Positions 53,889-64,000 of a stretch of DNA of 64,000 bases are shown piece by piece. The notes below the pieces were generated by a model, which saw only the letters and a program-made list of their open reading frames with translations, searched no databases and was not told the origin of the DNA. Numbering within the stretch: position 1 is the first letter of the stretch; every line of letters begins with the position of its first letter. Both the position numbers and the translations under genes were made by a program. Origin of the DNA: Siniperca chuatsi (Eukaryota > Chordata > Actinopteri > Centrarchiformes > Sinipercidae); NCBI RefSeq assembly GCF_020085105.1, contig NC_058046.1:19089175-19153174 (forward strand), given 5' to 3'.

Positions 53889-56800
53889 ATGTCGGCATCT
53901 GGCTTTCTCCTGGTGATCCTCGCGGTGTCTCTGTGGCCCGGTAAGATGAAGATTTACTGACAACGTCTTTAATGTTAATAGTGCGCTGATTGTAAGCATC
54001 ACTGTTACCTAGTCGCCATTAATTCTGTTGTCAAAGGTCATAATATTGTTATCATGGGATTCATGACAGCTTACAATCAGCGCACTATTAACATTTTTTG
54101 CATCTTTTAAAATGTCCTCTTGCTCTCTATTTCTCTCCCCATCCCTGTCTGAATCATTTCTCGTTCTGTCTGGGGGTTTAAAGGAGACTCCAGGTTCATC
54201 ATAGACCCTTTGTCATTCATCAACCAGAAATATCTGGTAAGCCTGACTTTTATTTCCTATATTATTAGTTTGTCAAATGTTTCAAAGGCCAACACACCAA
54301 TATATGGAACTTTATTCACTTCAAAATAATACACACACATAGACCTACTGTACATAATTCACATCTTATTTTTGCATGTGTGTGTGTGTGTGTTTAAAAT
54401 AGTAAAATAATCAATGCATTTATTAATTTGATGTTTTGCCACCTATGCTCATTGGGCTTTTCCTTACATTAACTCTTAAAAAGTGCACATAATGAGCTTT
54501 CAATCAGCACAGTAAAGAAAAAAACTGACAACTCTTGCTTTATGTTTTAAATTAAATTTTGTGGACATGAATGTCTTCAGGCCTGACTGAGTATCTCACT
54601 GTGGCTTCTCCTTATTAGATGGATAGCTGTTCAGAATGCAGCCAGATCGTCCAGCTGTCCACCAACATGATTTCCAGCAGAGATACTAAGGTACGGATGT
54701 TGGTGACTCACTCACTGCACTACTTTCACTTCACTTTACTTTACCACAAAGTAAAGTGAAGTGGGTTTGTAGAATTGGTTGATAAGGAAACTAGCAGCTA
54801 TGCCCAGCAGCTGGGATCCCTGTAATGTCTTAAACCCTAAAATGGACGTTTTTAAGGAGATGGTTGCCCATTGTAAGCAAATTCCAATATTTAAATGTCA
54901 GGGTGTCGCAAACGTTTAGGTTTGTCAATATATTTTGCTTGCTTTGGACTTTGCAGATAAATAGATAAAATGGGTGTCTATTTGTGTAGAAAAACACCCA
55001 GTATTCTTGGCACAACAAAAGCAATGCATTAACTACTATGATTTTGCAGGAGACTGTATATGAAACCTTGCATGCTCTGTGCCAACTCCTCCCAGGAGAG
55101 CAGGCATCAGAGTGTGATTCACAAGTGAAGCTGTATTTGCCAAAAGTCCTGCAGCAAACACCTGGTCACCTGGTGAGTTTAGCCTCTATTTATGCTTCTT
55201 TATGAGAATAAACACTTTGGTCTTCAATGATTAATTTTAATGCAAGATAATATGTTTATGTAGAAACCAAGAGAGACCTGTATGGTATTTGGACTATGTG
55301 CTGCCCTCAAGCCGATGGAACGGCTGAAACTTCCCCACCATGGCAGCAACGAAGACATATCCAGCTCTGCACTCGGCACAGTCACCAGCACCCATGTGAG
55401 TATGCGAAAGCAGAAGTCAATGTTAAAATGGAAGTTGAAATGAAACTTCTGTTTTTTATTATACTATAAATGTATTTTATCAGTCAATCCTCCCTCTAGG
55501 AGCAGTTCAACCCAGCTTGCACCCTGTGTTTGTTTATTATCAAGAAACTGGAGACCCTGTTGCCCCAAAATATGACTGAGGTGACTTTTTTTGGTATCAC
55601 TCTGTATTACTTCAGACACATATCCCTCACTGTACATCACATCATGTTAATGTCACTATTTTCTCTTTTTTGCCCTGCAGGATGCTTTGATGAAGCTCAT
55701 GGGAGAGGTCTGCAGTCTTGTACCACAGAGCTATAAGAAGCGATGTGATGATTTTGTCGACAAATATGGCACGCAGATAGTCGAATTCCTCTTATCGTCT
55801 GCTGCACCTCACACAATATGCACTCTTTTGCACCTCTGTTTGTTCAAGGAGCAACTTGTTCCAGGTCAGTCACATGTTTATAAAGAATACATTTGGCCAT
55901 CGTCTGTTTATTGGTTTGACCTGAACCTCACATTTCCACCACCAAGTTAACACTCTGCTGATTACCCAGAGGTCTCCCTCCCCTCGGACTGTGAGTCGTG
56001 CCGCACGCTGGCTGTGTTGAGCAGACTTCACCAGGGTCCCAACTCCACCGAACCTCAGACTTCCTCTTTCCTCCAGTCTGTGTGTGTCCATCACCCCAAT
56101 GCCATCCCCAAGGTCTGACCCTCGGCTCCTACTAACATTAAATATCCCTCAGTGCTCCCAACTAACAAAATCCTTCACAAATCGCTGTGACTTTAAAATA
56201 CTAAGTTTAAACTAGCCAACATATTTTGTCTGTGTCCGAAAGTCAAGTGATTTTAAGCAGTTTTTAATCACGTAGACTAAGAAAAGATGAAAAACTGTTA
56301 AGTAACTTTCATGCTGTTTTCAGTGTGAGGCTTTCACCAAAATCTATGGCTCCCGACTGCAGAAGGTTTTGGGAAACCAGATGGACGTTCCACATGCTTG
56401 TGAAGTAAGAATAAGCTCTTTTAAAAAAACACATGCATGAGAACAATGACCTATCTCATTGAAGGGACAAAGAGGAAACTTTCATATCCACAAGTCTTCA
56501 CACAGTATACAGAGGATTTGTCTGCAGTAAATGTTATAGGCGCACTGACATGACTTTTACCATCACCTGCAGCAGCACACTTCTTTTGGTGACTAAAAAA
56601 ATTTTGCAAACATTAGTTGATTTACTAACATAATTTACAACAGTATGACGGGCTCTAGTCCACATAACACCAATCATGAACACAGTGGAGCCACTTGAAT
56701 ACTCATGAACACATATTATTCTTTGGTCTGGTTTTTTTGTCTCATCTGTCCTGCAGAGAGCTGATCTGTGCGTTGCCTCGAAGAAGTTGGAGCTGCTGGG

Positions 56801-57352
56801 AAAGAATCATTGTACTTGGGGACCAAGCTACTGGTGCAAGGACATTCAAACTGCTCAGAAGTGCGGTGTAAGTTAAATTCAGTCAATTATTGCCAGTTTA
56901 GCTGATAAGAGTGATGCACAAGTCAGTCTCATCATCTGTAAATTAGTGTACAAAATGCGTAATGTTTTTCAATGAAACCTTTTTTTTCCCCATTAGCAGC
57001 AATGGCTATGCAAATAATTTTACAACAATCAAACCAGACTAAGGCTTTACTCATTTACAGGAATTTATAAACTCCCGCCCACCTTAATCGCTGCTCTTCC
57101 TCCTATTTTGAGTCCATTGTATCCAGCTTCTCTTTTGGAGAGATTTTAGGCTATTGATTCATTGCTTTTGACCTGCACCCTACTACTTTGGATTCGATTC
57201 GATACAACTTTGTTTGTAGAAGTACTGAGACAATGAAATGCAGTTTAGCATCTAAACGCAATTTAAAGTACCAATAATTTCAATTTCAAATCCTTTTTTG
57301 TTTTTATCTGCAGAACCAGGCCTTCTGTGAGAAATACATGTGGAAGGAGTGA
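53889..57352 (+). CDS. sftpb: Pulmonary surfactant-associated protein B-like precursor (saposin family), 11 exons
   Basis: Secreted precursor of small lipid-binding saposin domains. Exons: 53889-53940, 54184-54236, 54619-54690, 55050-55172, 55264-55395, 55500-55580, 55681-55864, 55970-56112, 56324-56404, 56757-56867, 57314-57352. Phases agree; 1071 nt, 356 residues (human SFTPB, from memory, 381). Signal peptide about residues 1-17. Three saposin-B domains with all six Cys: about 39-112 (CSEC...CMVFGLC), 151-224 (CTLC...CTLLHLC, the position of mature SP-B) and 240-312 (CESC...CERADLC). A saposin-A-type domain follows at about 326-356 (CTWGPSYWC...CEKYMW). N-glycosylation sequons NMT and NST are present. 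The N-terminal saposin-A domain of mammalian proSP-B is not visible. It is tail-to-tail with usp39, as recalled for human USP39 and SFTPB, which favours sftpb over prosaposin. Confidence 0.88.
53971..54095. repeat. Perfect 27-bp inverted repeat, sftpb intron 1
   Basis: The left arm 53971-53997 (aatgttaatagtgcgctgat...) and right arm 54069-54095 are exact reverse complements with a 71-bp spacer. No known terminal-repeat motif is recognised and the arms do not extend further. It starts 31 bp after the exon 1 donor. Confidence 0.95.
54727..54763. repeat. Perfect 16-bp palindrome with 5-nt loop, sftpb intron 3
   Basis: The arm cacttcactttacttt (54727-54742) is repeated in reverse complement at 54748-54763. 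It starts 37 bp after the exon 3 donor. Function unknown. Confidence 0.9.
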
Positions 57353-58018
57353 AACTGTCAGCCTGCAGCTCTGAAAATAGCTGCACACAAAGAACTACTT
57401 GCACTTACACTGATCAACTCAACAAATTTTATAAATGTAATGCACTGATCCTTTTTTTTTTTTCTTTTTTTTTTTACTTTTTGGGGAAATTACTGAGGCT
57501 GGGATTCAGTCTGAAAAATCAGTTTCTGCAGGAACAGTTTTGTGAACATGTTAGTACATTGCTATATGTATGTTATTATGAATGTGGAAAAGTTAAAAAA
57601 CATTGTTCATCATTACATAAGATGAGTTCTCAGTATGTATTAAAGACTACTTGCACAACTGGTTACTCAACAAAGCTGCAGAGCTGCTTCTTCTGTTATT
57701 GTTGCTGTTCTATGAACCCTGGTGCAAATAACCACAGTCACAAGACAAACTCCTAAAACTAAATTAAAATCAAAGGTTTATCATTAAAATTCAACATACG
57801 GACAGAGACACATGTCCTGAAGCTTGTTTATTTAGAAACTTCCACATATTAAAAAACAACACATACATTTACATTTATTTTCTTTTTTGTGGCTATAAAG
57901 AAGTCGTCCTGATGCTCTCTCGCCACTCTCATTCTATATTCTGCTGTTTTTTCCAATCACTTAATACCCAGTTCATTTCCAAAATGGTGACATTTTCACA
58001 CTGAGGAAAAGTCCTGCC
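57353..58018. other. Converging 3' UTRs of sftpb (+) and usp39 (-)
   Basis: Only 666 bp separate the two stop codons. On the plus strand attaaa occurs at 57639-57644 and 57763-57768, usable for sftpb. On the minus strand AATAAA-type signals (tttatt on the plus strand) occur around 57,826, usable for usp39. A poly-T-rich stretch lies at 57,451-57,475. The two transcripts may end very close together or overlap slightly. Confidence 0.5.
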
Positions 58019-61000
58019 TCACTTACACCCCCTGTGGTTGTTTGTGTCATTGTCACTCTCTTGTCTCTTCCAGATCTAGGAGAGAAAAAAAACATGTTAC
58101 CAAAATAAGCACTATGCAAATCTATAAGTCCTTTTTAGGTTCAAAGACCATTTTTACTTTACAATAATTTCAAACCACATTCTGGTATGAAATAAGATTC
58201 AGCTGATACAGTGTTTTGAAAGCTGCTGACAATATCTTTATACTGAAACTCTTAATACCTAATACTGGCAGAGGGGAAAAATGACCACTGATAGACCAGA
58301 TTAATTAAATTCTCTTTAGCACATCTTCAGGGAGGTGTAAGCTAGTTCTTCATTGGATAGTAAAGAAAATGTATTTACATTACTCCTTCATATGAATATA
58401 TTTGGTAAAGAGGCCATCACACAACAGCTAAGTTCATATGTAAAGAATAAAAATTATTTGCAGATTTGATATGTATCTATGATCCGAGAGGAACCTGCAT
58501 GTTGTAAAGAGTAATATTGGCCTTTCTATTTATTTATTTCATAATCACTACTATTGCTTCCAAGCATTAGAGGTTAATTACATCCTAAATAGTCGATGCC
58601 ATAATCAGAAGCTGCAACTGCCTGTTTTGCTGTAGATTTGCCTTTAAAAATTGACATACAGAGACATGGAAGCGTGCTGTGAATGCCATCAGATGAAAGG
58701 TGATGAATGGAAAAAGTATGGAGCCATGGCAACATTTACATTTTCCCCAACATGCACAGAATGAGTGGGAGGACTTGCCTGGATGTAGGCCTCCGACAGT
58801 GTAATCATCTGGGGGAGAATGTCAGTCACCTGCAGGTCCTGCATCTCGTACCACTTCCCAGTTCCCTGATTAAACACAGAGATATTATGATTGATGATCT
58901 CAGTGACATCATTTGAACCCATAACAACACAACACTACCTTTGTCAAAACAGTACTTAATGCCTTTGTTAAGGTTGTTCGTAGTACTGTCACCAGAAATT
59001 TCAAATTTTAGAAATATCTGGCTGCAACCTACATGATGCAGAACATGTATTCTGTACGCTCCCTCAGTGGGTTTCCCATCATGCACTACGTTGGCGACAA
59101 GGTCATAAGTTGTGTTCTTCTCTGTAACTTGAGCTTCTTCTGTCAAGTACTCACGAAGGTCTACATTCCTGTTGAAGCAAATAGAAAGTGCACTTCATGG
59201 TTCCGTCAGGCACTTCCATCAAGGTTACGTATTTCGTCTTACGGTATATGAACGGCACTTACGTGATAGGGAAGTTGACAATTGTGGGATTCTTTTCCAC
59301 AAAGAAGTTGTTCTTGGTGAATCTTTTGATGCAAAAGACAAGGTACGGAGGCAGTTTCATCAGCTGGAACCTTTTGAGAAAATTCTCTTTGTAGGTTTTG
59401 TATTCCTGAATGTAACGGAGACAGGAAAGTGTGTACAGATATTTAGTGCTCAATAATCTGCAAAATGCTGTTGTAGTAATTACACATTTTGTTTTAGGTG
59501 CGACTATTTCAAAAAGTAATCCAGTTTTAGGCCAAAAAAATCTTTATCAACACCAAAGCTTTTCTGTAAAGATTACTGCATTGCAACATTGAGTCATTTT
59601 TACCAACTTTTATTTTGCACGTTATATTTAAGACAAGAAGATGCAAATGAATCGGTACCTTCTCTGTGTTGCCATTGAACTTGCCCAGGATGTTGAAGAG
59701 AGGGACCTGCGGGATTATAAGTTGCTCCTTCTCATCCTTGTACAATGGAGCTGTTGGGAGGTCAAGGGTCAGAAACAGGAAGGTAGACTCTGACATCTGC
59801 TCCTGGTACTCCTCTGTCACAAGCAATGCCTCTTTCTCCTCTGGTGGCTGGAGGGAAAAAAATAAGGAAAAAAAAACGCACCACGTGGATTCTGTCAAAG
59901 AACAGGGATTCAACAAGTGTTGAGTCGATTTGAGGGCATGTGGAAATAGAGAATATTCTTTCTGCCCTTTGCCTTGAACAACATAACCTCCTCAGTCACT
60001 TAGGCCACTTCTATTCCTCCTGATATTGCGTTTCATCTGGGATGCTTCAAACTTTAGTTCCAAGTATTTAACATTGTCTCAGATAAACTAAATGCTCAAA
60101 ATCAAGCGTAATCAGAGAAAGTCTTCTGTATGTTAAATAATGTGCACAAATCAGCTTTGATTTAACTTTCATTTTGACAAGAAAATTAATTTGGAAGGAA
60201 TTTTGTTTTTTAAATGTATCACTATCTACAAATCTTTCGTCAGATAATTTTAAAGTGAATTAATCTATTGATTATAGTATTCTATTAGTAAAATTATTCA
60301 TATTACAGATGTCAATTAATGATCTCAGAACACAAGCACAAAACTCACTAAATCTGGGTGTGGAAGTTTCTTGGAGAAGATCCGCATGGAGCCTTGAAAT
60401 GCTTTTGTAATGATTGCTATGAGGGCAGAAAGACAAATGAGGACAGAGGTTTATTCACATTTTTCTAACTATCAATAATATATGAAATATTTTAAATGCT
60501 CAAAATGCTAACTTAATATAAAACTGTATCCATGTTTTTCTTTTGGCTCTGACACATATACCATTAATGTGCTAAATACCCATCTGAATATCACATTAAA
60601 GACTGCATATATTTTGACCTAACAATTAGGGACCAAACCCCTTTGTTTCTCCTCTTACTCACAGGGTTTTTTCTTTGTGCCTCCAAGAGCTCCATGCAGA
60701 GCATTCAAAAACCATGTCATGAAGTCGACAGCATCTCCTGCAGAACAGAAAATAATCAATCAGCACCACAACCTAATCTCCATAGGGCTGCATGTCTTAA
60801 AAAGCCTACTTGAGCTCTGCAGTACTACATTTTCTGGAAACTAAAGCATTACCTTGCTTGGTAATTTGGAAATTCTTCTTGCTGCACAGCACCACAGCCT
60901 GCAGCATCTCATGGGGAGACACATGGGCTTTGAAGTTTCTCGGATTCCAGAGTTTGCGCATCAGCTCACCAAACCTCTGCACCAAGAGGAACATGATGTC

Positions 61001-62543
61001 CCCCGGTGGTCTGCGGATTCCCCTGTAGTTTTCCTCCTCCAGGAAGTAGTTTCGCAAAGGTGGAACATTGGAAAAAGCCTAAGAGGCAAATATGAAATGG
61101 TTGGGGTTATTTATAAAGAAAAAGAAAAAAAGATGACCAAGTCCAGATAAGGTCCACTGTGGCAGTTATTCATACCTGTAACACCACATTAGCATAGTCA
61201 TTGGCTTTGATGTTGTTGAGCCCTACAATGCCTGGTAGGTAGGTTGTACCATCGTAGGCTCGGTACAGTTTACCCTGCTTGTCCAGTCCTGCAATGTGCT
61301 GCTTGGTGAAAGTTGGCTTCAGCACATACTGTAAAGAAAGTTCCAACAAATTACGCTTATGCTGTTAATGCATGATGTAGTCTTATCCTATGCCTGTGAT
61401 GCAACCTTTAAGACCAGGATCAGATGACATTTAAGCTATAACTTGATTTAACAATAACCAGATTCCAAAATGTATAGTTTTATAACACAATGTCAGTATT
61501 ATGTTGATTATTTACCTCTTAGTTCTACCCATAACAACATTCAGAGTGGGATTTAAGTTTGCTTTTCAAACATGAAAAGGAATTCAACCTTTGCTATCAA
61601 ATGTATAATAATAACATGCCATCAGTCTGTAGCACCACGACTTTACTTACTGTGATGTCTTCTAATGAAGAGTCAATGATCTCATAGTTGTCCGGCAGAC
61701 AGTAAAACTTGAGAGTGTGCAGATTCAGGAACACATGATGGGTAAACTGCACACTATGAGTGTAAGCATGGGACTTCAGACCTCTACCTACAAGGAGGCA
61801 AGTATACATGAGTAAATCAGTCCAAGCACAACAAGGGGTTTGATTCCTGGTTAAATGTTAGATATTTCACCTACCTTGAAAGTATTTCCCACATATAAGG
61901 CAGGCATAGACATTGATGTGGGAGAGAGAGATGGAGCAGAGTTTCTCAAAGTCAAAGTCCAGCACACTCCTGATGGATAAACAAACAAACTGGGAGTCAG
62001 CTGCAGAGCTATAGACGACAGGGCTAACTAGCATTTAGCCCTAACATTAGCTATGAATATTCAACTTTATCTTGCCTGTTTATGGTGTCAAGGTAAGGAC
62101 AGTGACGGCTTCTCCGGTCTTCTACTACACGTCCTCGGCCTATTTTGGCTGCCACTGCAGCATTAAGTGAAAGAAAACGAACAGAGTCAAAGCAGATTAT
62201 GTTCAATCAGTTGAATGTAAGATAGCTAACATGCTAGCTAACCTAGCGTTTAGGTTGTTAGGAGATGATGGGTTTGATACAGAGAGAATTGGAAGGAAGG
62301 TACATTTGTTTTAGCCAGTTAAAACTACACAGTGGTGATACTTGTTGACCCGTCTGTATGTGACTTGACCGACCCGTGAACAAAATCGAATGCACTTTCA
62401 TCTGGCTTCTAGTAACGTTAACATTAACGTTAGCTACAGGCTAACCAAACGTAGGACAGACGTTATAAATAAATAAACGTACCTCTGTCTTCGTTGTCAT
62501 CATCGTCCACTTCAGCCTCTCTTTCTCGTTTCAGAGAAACCAT
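58019..62543 (-). CDS. usp39: U4/U6.U5 tri-snRNP-associated protein 2 (inactive ubiquitin-specific peptidase 39), 13 exons
   Basis: Spliceosome factor needed for tri-snRNP recruitment; nuclear. Exons, 5' to 3': 62543-62483, 62154-62076, 61969-61875, 61787-61651, 61328-61176, 61078-60853, 60737-60663, 60416-60349, 59847-59659, 59405-59263, 59168-59033, 58865-58779, 58075-58019. Phases agree; 1506 nt, 501 residues. Human USP39 is about 565 from memory; the N-terminal charged/RS-rich part is shorter here (MVSLKREREAEVDDDDNED). A UBP-type zinc finger spans exons 2-4 (HCPYLDTINR, CLICGKYF, GLKSHAYTHS). The USP fold runs from exon 5 to exon 12. The usual catalytic Cys box is replaced by KANDYANVVLQ, as in USP39 generally, so it is a pseudo-enzyme. 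Introns 2 and 12 begin with GC instead of GT. The C-terminus reads IWKRQESDNDTNNHRGCK. Confidence 0.95.
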
Positions 62544-63020
62544 CCCAGCAGTGAGCTTGCGAGTTTAATGCCAAAACAACAGAGACGGTACAACTTTATT
62601 TGAAAGAAGTGACCGCTTCAAGCACCGTGCGCGTCGAAACTCGCGGTGGTTGTACGTCGCAACTATAGCGGTCTAAAAACCTAACCCGGAGTTTGAAGCT
62701 AGCTACATCGATCCTTGAGCTGCTCAGTGCCAAAACAACGTGATAACTTGCTAGTTTTGAGACAGCATAACCTGATGTTTTGTATTGAATGTTTTTGCCA
62801 TTTTCTGTTCTGGAGTGCTTTATACATTTTCTCTTTTAAAACAATGCGTATCTTTAAGCTATTATTCATTTGTAAACTCCGGGAGTGTTACAATTGAACA
62901 ACAATTTACCATTAGCTAGCATGTAGCTTTTTGTCATTGTCTGTGTCTATGGTTCTGACTGAGACTTGTTACAATCATTAGCTCACACATACTGTCACCG
63001 TATTGGAACTGTTTGTTGAA
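62544..63020. promoter_or_regulatory. Shared two-way promoter of usp39 and the C2orf68 homologue
   Basis: The two start codons point away from each other across 477 bp. The part next to usp39 is GC-richer with CpGs (cgtgcgcgtcgaaactcgcgg near 62,625-62,645), typical of housekeeping divergent promoters. Transcription starts cannot be read from the sequence. Confidence 0.6.
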
Positions 63021-63130
63021 ATGGATATTTTAAGAGACGATGAAGTGCATGACCTGAAATACAAACCTGGGGGCCGTTTGGATATGAGCCACGGCTTCCT
63101 GCACCATATCCGGAGGAACCAGATTGCTAG
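63021..63130 (+). CDS. UPF0561 protein (human C2orf68 homologue), first coding exon only
   Basis: The exon encodes 36 residues plus two bases of an Arg codon, ending MSHGFLHHIRRNQIA and followed by a gtgatt donor. The segment RLDMSHGFxxHIRRNQIAR is the hallmark N-terminus of the UPF0561 family; its molecular function is unknown to me. The remaining exons lie beyond the window. The head-to-head position with usp39 agrees with recalled human gene order. The start is the first ATG in frame and keeps an acidic leader (MDILRDDEVHD). Confidence 0.88.
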
Positions 63131-64000
63131 GTGATTTCCTCAACTAGCGTTGGCTAATGCTAGTAGCTAGCATACTAGCTAGTTCACAATATCTAGAGCC
63201 GCAACCACACTCTTTTTTAATAGAAGTTGATCTGATGGTGAAGGAAGGTTCATTGGTAGGTCGGGTAATGACTAATACACATTATTTTACGTTCAAAGTG
63301 AAAATGTAAGGAAAGGTCGCACAGGCCTATTGGCCAAAGTTATCCTTGGTTGAGGAGACTGGAAGCAAAACAGCATGTAACTGTTTATTGCAAACAAATC
63401 TAACTTACAGTTTTGTTTCAGTATTGTCACGGGGTGAACCATTGTAGCATACTGTTATCAGATGTAGCGTTAGCTATCAAATAACAGGCGAAGGGATTAT
63501 GCTGGACATGTTTTTCAGACAACCTCCATGAGATACACTGATGCAGAAATAAACAGTACAAAACACCTTTTACCTCCTCATATTCTGGTACTAAACAATT
63601 AGCCAGATATTTCTTCTATTTTTGTTGCTAGCCATTGACACAGTGTAGCTAAATGAAAAGGGAAAATGCATTTCAGAATGCCAAAATTCATTTGTCTCTG
63701 AAATGCATTTCACTAAAGCAAATTCATAGAAAATCTATAATTATTTTACTTTTACTATACTTTTTTTCAAGGTAGAAAAGAATAGAGTTGGAATGAATAA
63801 GCTTATACTCAACCTTAGGCTTATTAGTATATTATGTAGAACAATTTTTGTTAGTTTGTTTTAGGGAAACAGTATTGCAACTTATTATCATTATGCAAAC
63901 GACTGTAAAACAAGAACAAGATTACCTTATTGCTGTTGTTTAACTAGTTAAAAGGCCAGAGATATGCTGTAACGCATACGGTGTATTGTACATTTCCAAG
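63131..64000 (+). other. First intron of the C2orf68 homologue
   Basis: AT-rich sequence with no further exon recognised before the window ends. No repeat family was identified with confidence. Confidence 0.6.

Noticed and set aside
53889-57352. Prosaposin (psap) identity for the saposin gene
   Set aside because: Only three saposin-B domains, no N-terminal saposin-A domain, and a position next to usp39; sftpb fits better, although the C-terminal saposin-A leaves some doubt.

Overview
This is vertebrate nuclear DNA, most likely from a ray-finned (teleost) fish. Genes are split into short exons with GT-AG (and two GC-AG) introns. (CA)n/(TG)n microsatellites are abundant, and there are MITE and LINE families of the kind common in fish genomes. 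Proteins match vertebrate families almost residue for residue. Nothing prokaryotic is present, and almost all open frames of 60-150 codons are chance frames in introns or microsatellites.

Layout. (1) Positions 1 to about 35,200: the transcription factor gene ebf2 on the minus strand. All 16 coding exons can be placed (34,625 down to 6,987; 583 codons). Its introns are large, the biggest 15.2 kb, and hold MITEs, a perfect hairpin, a G-rich tract, purine-rich tracts and AT-rich blocks that look like candidate enhancers. (2) 35,200-40,480: intergenic, no gene seen. (3) 40,480-43,397, minus strand: a decayed gene whose remains encode a signal peptide, an animal haem peroxidase (MPO/EPX type), a short collagen-like exon and a C1q domain. 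It has a nonsense codon, frameshifts and at least two internal deletions. (4) 43,400-53,700: intergenic and repeat-rich. It holds a TTAA-flanked MITE, two copies of what looks like one composite MITE, long TG tracts, a LINE fragment, and a 5'-truncated I-clade-like LINE with a 12-bp target-site duplication. (5) 53,889-57,352, plus strand: a complete 11-exon surfactant protein B-like saposin gene (sftpb, 356 codons). (6) 58,019-62,543, minus strand: a complete 13-exon usp39 (501 codons), tail-to-tail with sftpb. (7) 63,021 onward, plus strand: first coding exon of the UPF0561 (human C2orf68) homologue, head-to-head with usp39 across 477 bp that probably act as a two-way promoter.

The genes do not form a pathway. 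Ebf2 is a developmental transcription factor, Usp39 a spliceosome assembly factor, and the sftpb product a secreted or lysosomal lipid-binding precursor. From memory, the C2orf68 / USP39 / SFTPB cluster is also found on human chromosome 2, while EBF2 is on human chromosome 8, so a conserved block here abuts an ebf2 block. The most unusual items are the peroxidase-collagen-C1q relic, the composite MITE found twice, the C-terminal saposin-A domain of sftpb, and the inverted repeats in introns. All coordinates and splice sites were read by eye from the sequence. No alignment or database search was run.
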